NCBI GenBank assembly: GCA_017857395.1
Contig: JAFMDF010000039.1
Span: 1-46,599 of the forward strand
Origin: Bacteroidota bacterium
GTDB taxonomy: Bacteria; Bacteroidota; Bacteroidia; Chitinophagales; Saprospiraceae
Direction of reading: 5' to 3'
DNA length: 46,599 nucleotides
A model generated the notes under the pieces. It searched no databases and was not told the origin of the DNA. It worked only from the letters and a program-made list of their open reading frames with translations. A program made the translations under genes and the position numbers. Positions 34,283 to 42,223 of this stretch are shown piece by piece; the stretch's first letter is position 1, and each line of letters opens with the position of its first letter.

Positions 34283-35158
34283 ATGGTATTATCAATGACC
34301 GGCTTTGGTAGAGCAGAAGCCAGCTATAGTAATAAAGAAATTTTAGTAGAAATTCGCTCGCTAAACAGCAAGTTCACAGATATACGCCTAAAAATCCCCC
34401 AAAATTACAAGGAAAAAGAGGTGCCTCTTCGAAAATTGGTTTCGGAGAATGTAGAAAGAGGTAAGATTGAAGTGAGTATGGAAATCAGGTCGCCAGAAGG
34501 AGACGAAGATTTCAGCTTAAATGTTCCCTTATTCAAACGATATTTCAAAGAGTTAAGTAAATTATCAGGCGAATTTGGTATTACAAGCGAAGGCTTAGTT
34601 CCTGCTATTTTACGATTACCCAACGTAGTCGGAGCAGATGTAGGAACACTTAATCCAGAAGAATGGGCGCAAGCACAAATTGCTATTTTAAATGCAGTCA
34701 AAGCCTTTAATAAGTTTCGGTCTGATGAAGGTAAAGCGATGGAAAATGATTTACGGCTACGGATTAATAATATCCAAACTTACCTTGGCGAGATTCCTCC
34801 TTTTGAAAAAGAAAGAGTAGTCAAGCTAAGAGAACGGTTGATGAAAAATTTGGAAGAAAATTTTAGCAAAGAAAAAGTAGACCAAAATAGATTTGAACAA
34901 GAAGTGATTTACTATTTGGAGAAAATGGACATCACGGAAGAAAAAGTTCGTTTAGGTCAGCATTGTAAGTATTTCATTGAACAAGTTGATGCTAAAGACG
35001 CACAAAAAGGTAGAAAATTAAGTTTCATCAGCCAAGAAATTGGCAGAGAAATTAATACCTTGGGCGCTAAAGCTTACTCATCTGACATTCAGCGTTTAGT
35101 CGTCAAGATGAAAGATGACTTAGAAAAAATTAAAGAACAAGTGGCGAATGCCGTGTAA
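34283..35158 (+). CDS. YicC/YloC-family endoribonuclease
   Basis: The 291-residue protein has the family N-terminus MVLSMTGFGRAEASYSNKEILVEIRSLNSKF and the conserved C-terminal RKLSFISQEIGREINTLGAKAYSSDIQRLVVKMKDDLEKIKEQVANA. YicC proteins cut RNA and influence sRNA turnover. The family often lies directly before gmk, as here, with only the palindrome at 35165-35218 between them. It is cytoplasmic. All family signature segments are present, so it is probably active. Confidence 0.94.
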   Translation: MVLSMTGFGRAEASYSNKEILVEIRSLNSKFTDIRLKIPQNYKEKEVPLRKLVSENVERGKIEVSMEIRSPEGDEDFSLNVPLFKRYFKELSKLSGEFGITSEGLVPAILRLPNVVGADVGTLNPEEWAQAQIAILNAVKAFNKFRSDEGKAMENDLRLRINNIQTYLGEIPPFEKERVVKLRERLMKNLEENFSKEKVDQNRFEQEVIYYLEKMDITEEKVRLGQHCKYFIEQVDAKDAQKGRKLSFISQEIGREINTLGAKAYSSDIQRLVVKMKDDLEKIKEQVANAV

Positions 35159-35164
35159 TTAGTT

Positions 35165-35218
35165 GCTAGTTGCTGGTTACTAGTTCATCCAACCAGCAAC
35201 CAGTAACCAGCAACCAGC
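35165..35218. repeat. 21-bp inverted repeat of AACCAGC words immediately before gmk
   Basis: Arm 35165-35185 pairs with 35198-35218 at 19 of 21 positions, built from tandem words AACCAGC, AACCAGT and their complements. It ends 2 nt before the gmk ATG at 35221, so a hairpin would cover the ribosome entry region. Confidence 0.8.
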
Positions 35219-35220
35219 AT

Positions 35221-35814
35221 ATGAAAAAAATGTTAATCTTCACTGCTCCTTCTGGCGCAGGAAAAACCACAATTGTCAGACATTTATTAAAAACTTTTGA
35301 TAATTTGTCTTTTTCTGTTTCTGCTACGACTCGTCCACCAAGAGAAGGGGAAGTAGATGGAAAAGATTATTATTTTTTAACCCTTAGGAAATTTAATAAT
35401 AGAATTAAAAAAGATGCTTTTGCCGAGTGGGAGGAAGTGTATCCTGGAAAATTCTATGGTACTTTAAAAAAAGAGATAGCAAAAAAGTGGCGCAAGAAAA
35501 AAGACATTGTTTTTGATATAGAAGTAAAAGGCGCAACTAATCTAAAAAAACTATACGGTGACAGAGCTTTAGCCGTTTTTATCAAACCTCCTTCATTGGA
35601 TGCCTTAATTAGCCGACTAGAAAAACGAGATACAGAAAATAAAAAAACTTTAGCCGAAAGAATCGCTCGAGCTAAAGAAGAATTGACCTACGAAAATAAT
35701 TTCGATAAGGTATTAATTAATGATGACTTAGCCATCGCTTTGGTAGAAGCAGAAGCCATTGTTCGAGATTTTTTAGATTTGGAAGAAAAAGCAGTAACTA
35801 AAAGTAGCTCCTAA
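35221..35814 (+). CDS. gmk: Guanylate kinase
   Basis: I take the ATG at 35221 (MKKMLIFTAPSGAGKTT), which gives 197 residues and the standard N-terminus. The open frame from 35170 runs through the palindrome and adds 17 residues with no family match. It has the P-loop APSGAGKTTIVRHLL, GMP-binding SVSATTRPPREGEVDGKDYYF, then EWEEVYPGKFYGTLKKEI, and DIEVKGATNLK. It phosphorylates GMP to GDP with ATP. The yicC-gmk order is common in bacteria. The repeat immediately upstream may weaken or regulate translation, which is inference. Confidence 0.96.
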   Translation: MKKMLIFTAPSGAGKTTIVRHLLKTFDNLSFSVSATTRPPREGEVDGKDYYFLTLRKFNNRIKKDAFAEWEEVYPGKFYGTLKKEIAKKWRKKKDIVFDIEVKGATNLKKLYGDRALAVFIKPPSLDALISRLEKRDTENKKTLAERIARAKEELTYENNFDKVLINDDLAIALVEAEAIVRDFLDLEEKAVTKSSS

Positions 35815-35914
35815 TCTGTCAACTATAGCTTTGACTATACCAAAAATAGGTTTACGAATTGAAAAAAAGCGAATCCATTATTCGCTTGATGCAAAACTCA
35901 AAATTTAAATTGCA

Positions 35915-36304
35915 GTGAGACAGACACAAATAACACAAGGCATTGAAATCAGTATTCAACCAGCTTATCAAGAACAGTATTCTAATCCAACACAAGAAAA
36001 ATATGTTTATGCCTATCATGTAACGATTAGAAATGCAGGCCAAGCTACTGTACAATTATTACGCCGACATTGGTTTATTTACGATTCTGGTAATCAGCTT
36101 AGAGAAGTGGAAGGAGAAGGCGTCATTGGACAAACTCCCGTTATTCGACCAGGCGAAAGTTTTGAATATAATTCTTGGACAGAAATGCAAACAACTATTG
36201 GCAAAATGTATGGCTATTATACCATGCTGCGCAAAGCAGACGGTGCCATGATAGAAGTCGAAATTCCAGAATTTCACCTAGTTGCCCCTTTTATTCAAAA
36301 TTAG
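35915..36304 (+). CDS. apaG: ApaG-like protein
   Basis: The 129-residue protein starts with GTG at 35915. It is a single ApaG domain (fibronectin-like beta sandwich): ISIQPAYQEQYSNPTQEKYVYAYHVTIRNAGQATVQLLRRHWFI, then GEGVIGQTPVIRPGESFEYNSWT and GYYTMLRKADGAMIEVEIPEFHLV. This is the family of E. coli ApaG/CorD, whose molecular role is not settled (linked to cobalt resistance and F-box-like domains). It lies between gmk and rsgA in the same direction. Confidence 0.92.
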   Translation: MRQTQITQGIEISIQPAYQEQYSNPTQEKYVYAYHVTIRNAGQATVQLLRRHWFIYDSGNQLREVEGEGVIGQTPVIRPGESFEYNSWTEMQTTIGKMYGYYTMLRKADGAMIEVEIPEFHLVAPFIQN

Positions 36305-36359
36305 TTGGTGATTGGTGACTAATTGGAAAACGGGAACTAATTGAATTGCTTTAATGTTT

Positions 36360-36406
36360 CGATGTTGCCTTGTTGCCACGTTCTATCGTACAACAAGGCA
36401 ACATCG
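36360..36406. repeat. Perfect 16-bp inverted repeat of GATGTTG words inside the rsgA 5' region
   Basis: CGATGTTGCCTTGTTG (36360-36375) pairs perfectly with CAACAAGGCAACATCG (36391-36406), and a further word AACAAGGCAACAT follows to 36420. It shares the CGATGTTG word with the 29152-29182 repeat. The in-frame ATG at 36362-36364 and the open frame of rsgA run through it. Confidence 0.85.
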
Positions 36407-37393
36407 GAACAAGGCAACATTCATTCATCATTCAAAATTAGAACTATCAAAGAAGGAATTGTTATAAAATCGACAGGCAGTTGGTATCAAGTTAGAACCG
36501 AAGACAATGAAATATTTAACTGTAGAGTCAGAGGGAAATTTAAGCTCAAGAATTTCCAATTAACCAATCCTGTGGCAGTAGGAGACAAAGTAAAATTTAT
36601 CGTTGAAAAAGAAGAAGGAGCAGGACTCATTAAAACCATTCTCCCTCGTCAAAATTACGTCGTTCGACAATCCCCTCGCAAAAAGCATAATTTACACCTC
36701 CTTGCCAGCAATATCGACCAAGCGATTATCTATATGACTATTGCGCAGCCTAAATTAAAACAAGGATTTATTGACCGCTTTTTGTTGATGACGGAACCAC
36801 ATAACATCCCAACGATTATCGTTTTTAATAAAGCAGATGTTTACGAGGAAAAGGATTTAGCCACTTATGAAATGCTTAAAGAAATCTATGAAGAAATTGG
36901 GTATAAAACCATTTTAACTTCCTCCGTTAATGGCTTAGGTATTGATGAGTTAAAAGCGGCGCTAAAAGATAAAACTACCTTAATTAGTGGCCAATCTGGG
37001 GTCGGCAAGTCCACCTCTATTAATGCACTACAACCTGATTTAGACTTACAGACTTTAGAAATTTCTGATTATACAGGTAAAGGACAACACACCACTACTT
37101 TTGCAGAAATGTACCCCTTAGATTTTGGTGGCTATGTAATTGATACACCTGGTATTAAAACCCTCTCTTTCAATAATTTAGAACCACAAGATGTGACTCA
37201 TAATTTCAGAGAATTATTCCTCTATTCCGAAGATTGTAAGTATAATAATTGTACCCATCGAAATGAACCTAACTGTGCCGTTAAAAATGCGCTAGAAGAA
37301 GGTTGGATTAGTGAATTGCGCTATAAGAATTATTTGTTGATTTTAGGGGAAGTGGAAGACCAGAATTCTTGGGAGCGGCATCGGGATATGTGA
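36362..37393 (+). CDS. rsgA: Ribosome small subunit-dependent GTPase A
   Basis: RsgA/YjeQ is a circularly permuted GTPase that helps mature the 30S subunit. The sequence shows an OB fold at EGIVIKSTGSWYQVRTEDNE, G4 NKAD, G1 ISGQSGVGKSTSINAL, G3 DTPGIKTLSF and a zinc region CKYNNCTHRNEPNCAVKNAL with the three cysteines. The start is unsettled. The family usually begins about three residues before GIVIKSTG, yet there is no ATG, GTG or TTG there; the codon is ATC (36446). The nearest starts are ATG 36362 and TTG 36341, both upstream in a palindromic repeat, giving about 30 extra residues. I chose ATG 36362. The stop codon abuts that of the convergent gene. Confidence 0.95.
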   Translation: MLPCCHVLSYNKATSEQGNIHSSFKIRTIKEGIVIKSTGSWYQVRTEDNEIFNCRVRGKFKLKNFQLTNPVAVGDKVKFIVEKEEGAGLIKTILPRQNYVVRQSPRKKHNLHLLASNIDQAIIYMTIAQPKLKQGFIDRFLLMTEPHNIPTIIVFNKADVYEEKDLATYEMLKEIYEEIGYKTILTSSVNGLGIDELKAALKDKTTLISGQSGVGKSTSINALQPDLDLQTLEISDYTGKGQHTTTFAEMYPLDFGGYVIDTPGIKTLSFNNLEPQDVTHNFRELFLYSEDCKYNNCTHRNEPNCAVKNALEEGWISELRYKNYLLILGEVEDQNSWERHRDM

Positions 37394-38806
37394 TTATTCT
37401 AGCTCGGCTATTTTTTCTTTTAGCCATTTGAGATTTACAACGCCTTTTGCCTCTGAGATCTCTACATTTAATTTCTCTATTGACCTTTTATCACCAGGCA
37501 TTATTTTAGTTAGTTTCTTAGTAAATTTTATAAGATTAAGATATCTTCCTTTTCTTTCTTGTGGTATTTTCTTATTTCTATTTAAATATACTCTGAAACT
37601 TTCAAAAAGGGAATAAAGGGGTTCAATTTCATCAGTTTCATAGTAAACAGCAATAAGCATTAGTTTTGAATTTAAATTATATGCAGGATCTTCATAATCA
37701 ACTTGGTTTAATAATAGCACAACATCATCATATTTTTTTTGATAAAAATAAAGTTGTGCTTTGTTATAGGTTACAGCATTATCTCTAAATTCAATAGGAA
37801 TTTTCTCGCTATAGTTATTAATAAAATTTTCAGTCCAACTATATTCCCCTAATCTTAGAGAGGCTAGTATAACATTCTTGAAATCCCATGGAGATATTTC
37901 CCCATTAACAAAGATTTCATTCCTCAATAGAATCTTATAAAGTTCAAAAAATTCATTTAAAAAATTCTGCCCTTTTTTATTAGCCTTTCCTATACAATAA
38001 TTCATGGCAATCTGATACATACTATAAGCTTCATCTATAGGAAAAAGGCTACTATACTCTTTTAATAATTGTTTTAATTTGAAGTAGTGGATTTCATTAT
38101 CATTTTCCACATACGTTAAAATAATCCTATAATATATTTCTATAGCAGGAATACTTTCGTAACTATTTTTATCAATATGCCTAATTATTTCATCAATAAA
38201 AGTGATATTATACTCATGGGAAGAAATAGATTTTCTACTTAATGCAGAACAATACCATTTTAATTTTTCAGAAAAGTAAAATATATCTAAATTTCTCGAC
38301 ATTATATCTATATTTCCTTTCTCCCCTCTTTTTATATCTAAATTAGTAAGTTGGTAATAATTTTTTTCAATCTCATATTGATAATAATAAAAACTGGCTG
38401 GTTGGCTTTTTTGCAATTCAGAAAGCCTTCTAGCACTTCTCATTGTACTATTGTATAATTTGATTAATTTTCTACCCCCTACTGCCTCTATTAAATGATT
38501 CGCTTGACGAATTGGGTTATCTTCATAAACCTGCTGAGCTAGGAATTTTTCCATTAACTTTAATAATTCTGAATTTAATTTCCTAAAACGAACATCATCA
38601 TATTTTTTCTGCCCATATATTTTACTCCAGATAACCTCCTTCATTAACTCTTTAGTAGATTTAGCAAAAATATCTTTTATAAATACCTCAAATAAGGTTA
38701 CAATCGAATCATTCATGTTAAAGTAAGGCGATTCTAAAAATTTTCTTAGTCGATTGACTTCATATTTATCAAAAGATTGGAGGATGGTATAGGTTTTGTT
38801 ATTCAT
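37394..38806 (-). CDS. Hypothetical large helical protein (470 aa)
   Basis: This protein has no signal peptide and no membrane segment. It is almost all helix, with TPR-like spacing in the C-terminal half (YFYQKKYDDVVLLLNQVDYEDPAYNLNSKLMLIAVYYE). The N-terminus (ILQSFDKYEVNRLRKFLESPYFNMNDSI) has a defined start. The composition is rich in Lys, Tyr, Asn and Ile and more AT-rich than its neighbours. I do not recognise a named family; similar proteins may be lineage-specific in this group. Its stop codon (TTA at 37394-37396) directly abuts the rsgA stop, so the two genes converge with no spacer. Confidence 0.75.
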   Translation of the reverse strand: MNNKTYTILQSFDKYEVNRLRKFLESPYFNMNDSIVTLFEVFIKDIFAKSTKELMKEVIWSKIYGQKKYDDVRFRKLNSELLKLMEKFLAQQVYEDNPIRQANHLIEAVGGRKLIKLYNSTMRSARRLSELQKSQPASFYYYQYEIEKNYYQLTNLDIKRGEKGNIDIMSRNLDIFYFSEKLKWYCSALSRKSISSHEYNITFIDEIIRHIDKNSYESIPAIEIYYRIILTYVENDNEIHYFKLKQLLKEYSSLFPIDEAYSMYQIAMNYCIGKANKKGQNFLNEFFELYKILLRNEIFVNGEISPWDFKNVILASLRLGEYSWTENFINNYSEKIPIEFRDNAVTYNKAQLYFYQKKYDDVVLLLNQVDYEDPAYNLNSKLMLIAVYYETDEIEPLYSLFESFRVYLNRNKKIPQERKGRYLNLIKFTKKLTKIMPGDKRSIEKLNVEISEAKGVVNLKWLKEKIAELE

Positions 38807-38817
38807 ATTCTACAGGA

Positions 38818-38884
38818 TGAGCGAGCGAACCCGAAGGGTAAATGTCCACTGGACATTTAAGCGAGTGAACCGCAAAGCGGGTGG
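38818..38884. repeat. AGCGAGYGAA element array with three triloop hairpins
   Basis: AGCGAGCGAA is followed by hairpin CCC-GAA-GGG, then hairpin AAATGTCC-ACT-GGACATTT (38840-38858), then AGCGAGTGAA and hairpin CCGC-AAA-GCGG (38870-38880). Two copies of one scaffold word thus carry two different 3-nt-loop hairpins. It lies 12 nt upstream of the start codon of the 470-residue gene. Confidence 0.82.
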
Positions 38885-39467
38885 GATAGCTTAAAGTTAT
38901 TTTGGAATTTGACAGGATTATAGATTAAATTAATTGAATATATTTTTATAATCAACATTTGATTTATAATAAGGAAACATCACTTTATTATTATTCGTTT
39001 ATTAATGCTCTATTAGTTTAGTTCAATTTTATGAAAGAATAATAGAAAAAAATTAGGACAAAGAAAAAAAAAATGCACGATAAAAGCAATCACAATCAAA
39101 AATGCTTTTTTAAAACTAAGTGATTGAGGTTGAATCGTTTTTAAAAAGTAAAATATTGTCATTACTAGCATTTTTTTTTCACAAGCGTCCTTTTTTTTCA
39201 AAAACGCTAATTTCTTATACTATTTTTTTGTATATTGCACGTCTAGAAAAGTGTCAAAATTAGGGTTTTACTTATAAAACGCTATTTTTCATCCTTTTCT
39301 AACATAAATATATCAACAAGACCTTTTTCAAGACCATTGAATAGAAACACTAAAGACATCATTAATAAAACTTACTTATTAATGTCCTTTTAAGTTTTTT
39401 AACCTAAAAGTGCATGTCGGACGGATTTCCTGTAAATCTAGTTTCGGCATAAAATTGTTACGACGCC
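38885..39467. other. Long AT-rich leader of the T9SS-sorted protein gene
   Basis: These 583 nt contain no supportable gene. The minus-strand ORF at 39013-39201 is low-complexity and rejected. The region should hold the promoter and an unusually long leader of the gene at 39468. No clear -7 box could be assigned with confidence. Confidence 0.4.
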
Positions 39468-42005
39468 ATGAATATATCTTTACACAAAATTAAACATTTA
39501 CTTTTTTTGGCCCTGTTGGCTGTGCCCATTCTGGGACAAGCACAAGCAGGACTCCTTCAAGAAAAGACTGCCTTTAAAAATACTCCACTCAAAATATGGG
39601 CGCAAGATTTATCCACAGCGGGACTTGTACTTCGTACAAATCCTGAGCATGGTGAAATTGTTCGTATTGTTGAAGGATTACAATCCGTCGATACAATGTA
39701 CTATCTTCCCAATGAAGATTTTACTGGTTTAGACGAATTTGTTTTTGAACACTTTACAACCATTCCACCAAGTTTCCCTACGCTAGTTCATACCACTGTT
39801 AAAATTAAAGTTTTGCCTTCTTATGTAGAAGCACAGCATGATTATACAGTAATGACGACAGGTGAAGAAGCTAGTATTCGAGTGATTACCAATGATTCTG
39901 TCACACACGGGGCATTAACAGTTGATCCTGTTTTTCCAGTAGTCAATCATGGTACCGTAAGTGTTGGGGCAGAAAGAGGTTATGTTAATTTTATTCCAGA
40001 AGCGGGTTATACAGGTCTAGCTGATTTTAATTATATTGCTTGTGATTCTATTGGTACTTGTGCCATGGGTTCTGTTACTGTTTATGTAAACGAACCAAAT
40101 ACTACTTTTAACGATGAAATCCGTTTAGGTACAGGTCAAAATACAGCAAAGGCAATTCCAATGCCTTTTATGGTAACAAGTATAGGAACGCCTAGCAAAG
40201 GTAAATTAAGTATAGAAAAATCAGCATATGCGGTTGTTTACCAACCTAATTTAGATATTTATGGTACAGATGAGTTTATAGTTTATGGAGAAAATGGTAA
40301 TCAAAGAAAAGTAATGCTGGATATTATTGAGCGTCCAGTCAATTCTACTTCTTTAGCCAATGAGGATGTCGTATATGCTGTTTTAGGAGAATCGGCCACT
40401 ATTAATTTAGTGGCGAATGATAATTATGTGGGTGTTAGTCGAGTAGAGATATTAAATGTGCAAGGTGGCACTATTTCTGGTCAGGCAAATTCCAAAGATG
40501 GAGAAATTACCTTTACGCCAAATGAAGGATTTAGAGGAGTCGGAAGAATTTGGTATCGAGTTTTTGACGCAGGTTATATGGAACATATTAGTTTTGCGTA
40601 TATTGTTTATGATAGAAATAATTTTGGCCCAAATGTTAGAGACTACGAATATACATTTAAAGTTAATCCAGGGCAGACAAAAATTATTGATTATAAAGCA
40701 CCGATTGACAATTATAGCTTAACTCGTACCGAAGGGTTTGATGATAATGCTGGTTATGTTTCTGCTTTTGATAATCAATCCGTTAAATACGAAGCGCCAG
40801 AAGAAGCACCTGCCACCGATGAATTTGAAATTTCCTACTGTGTGCCTGCTAATTCTAGCAATTGTCAACAAATAAAGATTAAAATAGAGGTCGTTAACGA
40901 AAAAGTCGAAGATTGTAGTAATGATTGTGTCTTCCCAGGAGATTTAAATGCGGACGGCATTGTTAATAGTGCAGATTTATTACCCTTGGGTTTATATGTT
41001 GGTGCTAAGGGGCCTGCTAGAGATGGGGCATCTACCCGTTTTAATGCTCAAGCAGCTGCAGATTGGGATATGTCTTTAGTGGAGGAAGTTAATGCAGTTA
41101 ATCTAAAGCATTATGATGCGAATGGCGATGGCATTATTTCTGAAAAAGATGCGGATGTGGTTAGTAGAAATTATGGCGCCATTAGGCAATTAGTTCCTAA
41201 TGCCTTACCTGCTTTATCTAAAGGTATTTCCATTACGCCTAATCGAGTAAAGCCTAATCCAGAAGAAATCCCTTATGGCGCTTCTATTCCAGCAGGTAGT
41301 TTAATTGAATTTGATATTACGCTTGGAGATGAAGATTCACAAGAATTAGATTTATACGGTTTTACTTTTCCTTTTAAAATTTCGGGAAAATCTTTTATTG
41401 ATACAGAAAGTATTAGGGTGAAATTTAACGATAATAGTTGGGCGGCTTTAAATGCGCCAACGATTGATTTAGCACAAGATGTTAGTAATGAAAATACCGA
41501 TGAAGTTCAATTTGATTTAGCTTTTACTCGGACTAGTGGGAAAGCGGTTAGCGGAATTGGACTTGTAGCTACAGTTGGTTTTGTAGTATCTGATGACTTA
41601 GAAGGCTTCAAATTACCAGAAGGCGCTGCGCAATTAAAAATAGAAGTTGGACAAGGGTATGCTTTAAATGGAAATGGGCAATATTTCCAATATGAAGGCA
41701 CAGAAGCAATTATTTTACCAATCACTTTTGAGCAACAAGAAAACGAGGAATTAACCCCTAACAATTTATTAGTTTTCCCAAATCCAGTATCGGATATACT
41801 AAATGTACATTTAAATAGTTTTAATTATAAAGTAAATAGCATTTCCTTATATAATATCACAGGACAAGAAGTTTATCGGTCAATTCCAGTAGAAACGAAG
41901 CGGATGCCGATTTCAGTAGCTAATTTAGCAGAGGGTTTATATATAATGAGTGTGCAGACTGACGGTGGGGTGTTGAGTAAGAAGATTGAGGTATTGCGTC
42001 AGTAA
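39468..42005 (+). CDS. Secreted multidomain protein with cadherin-like repeats, dockerin- and cohesin-like domains and T9SS sorting domain
   Basis: The 845-residue protein has a signal peptide (about 1-27). Tandem cadherin-like/Ig-like repeats (about 30-480) carry the recurring pattern 'TNPEHGEIVRI ... YLPNEDFTGLDEFVFE' and 'FTPNEGFRGVGRIWYRVFDAG'. A dockerin-like pair of calcium loops is at about 489-570 (GDLNADGIVNSADLLPLG and DANGDGIISEKDADVVSRNYG). A cohesin-like beta domain follows at about 590-750 (GKAVSGIGLVATVGFVVSDD). The last 80 residues are a T9SS type A sorting domain: LLVFPNPVSDILNVHLNS, SLYNITGQEVYRS and LAEGLYIMSVQTDGG. It is probably exported and attached to the surface. The partner of the dockerin-like part is unknown. 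Confidence 0.88.
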   Translation: MNISLHKIKHLLFLALLAVPILGQAQAGLLQEKTAFKNTPLKIWAQDLSTAGLVLRTNPEHGEIVRIVEGLQSVDTMYYLPNEDFTGLDEFVFEHFTTIPPSFPTLVHTTVKIKVLPSYVEAQHDYTVMTTGEEASIRVITNDSVTHGALTVDPVFPVVNHGTVSVGAERGYVNFIPEAGYTGLADFNYIACDSIGTCAMGSVTVYVNEPNTTFNDEIRLGTGQNTAKAIPMPFMVTSIGTPSKGKLSIEKSAYAVVYQPNLDIYGTDEFIVYGENGNQRKVMLDIIERPVNSTSLANEDVVYAVLGESATINLVANDNYVGVSRVEILNVQGGTISGQANSKDGEITFTPNEGFRGVGRIWYRVFDAGYMEHISFAYIVYDRNNFGPNVRDYEYTFKVNPGQTKIIDYKAPIDNYSLTRTEGFDDNAGYVSAFDNQSVKYEAPEEAPATDEFEISYCVPANSSNCQQIKIKIEVVNEKVEDCSNDCVFPGDLNADGIVNSADLLPLGLYVGAKGPARDGASTRFNAQAAADWDMSLVEEVNAVNLKHYDANGDGIISEKDADVVSRNYGAIRQLVPNALPALSKGISITPNRVKPNPEEIPYGASIPAGSLIEFDITLGDEDSQELDLYGFTFPFKISGKSFIDTESIRVKFNDNSWAALNAPTIDLAQDVSNENTDEVQFDLAFTRTSGKAVSGIGLVATVGFVVSDDLEGFKLPEGAAQLKIEVGQGYALNGNGQYFQYEGTEAIILPITFEQQENEELTPNNLLVFPNPVSDILNVHLNSFNYKVNSISLYNITGQEVYRSIPVETKRMPISVANLAEGLYIMSVQTDGGVLSKKIEVLRQ

Positions 42006-42017
42006 GCTAGCATAACT

Positions 42018-42043
42018 GTAGCTTAGGCTTCTAGCCTAAGTAG
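42018..42043 (+). repeat. GTAGCTT element with core AGGCT-TCT-AGCCT
   Basis: GTAGCTT, then AGGCT, TCT, AGCCT, AAG and TAG. The core forms a perfect hairpin with a 3-nt loop. It lies 13 nt after the stop codon of the T9SS-sorted gene. A second hairpin, GTACAGC/GCTGTAC, follows at about 42057-42076. Confidence 0.85.
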
Positions 42044-42108
42044 GATTATGCTAAAAGTACAGCTTCAATGCTGTACCATTAAATTCGGATATATTCATGG
42101 TCTTGATA

Positions 42109-42148
42109 AATCTGGGCTGCACGACATCGTGTAAGCCCGATTTTTTTT
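42109..42148 (+). terminator. Intrinsic terminator of the T9SS-sorted protein gene
   Basis: AATCTGGGCT pairs with AGCCCGATT with an inner ACGA/TCGT stem, followed by a run of eight T. This is the best terminator in the region and ends the 39468-42005 transcript. Confidence 0.85.
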
Positions 42149-42163
42149 GTAGCACTTACTTCC

Positions 42164-42223
42164 GTAGCTTGGGCTTCTAGCCCGAGTATTGAGTGAGCTA
42201 CTAGGACAGAATCTCCAAGCTAC
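42164..42223. repeat. Two GTAGCTT elements facing each other; right one supplies a stop codon
   Basis: Plus copy 42164-42190 has core GGGCT-TCT-AGCCC. Minus copy 42223-42198 has core GGAGA-TTC-TGTCC with one mismatch. The outer GTAGCTTGG pairs with CCAAGCTAC at 42215-42223. The TAG stop of the downstream minus-strand gene (42222-42220) is the GTAG of the minus copy. Confidence 0.82.

Noticed and set aside
34405-34701. 98-codon minus-strand ORF inside yicC
   Set aside because: Antisense image of a conserved housekeeping gene.
39013-39201. 62-codon minus-strand ORF rich in Phe, Lys and Leu
   Set aside because: It comes from A/T homopolymer runs in the leader region and has no protein-like pattern beyond hydrophobic runs.
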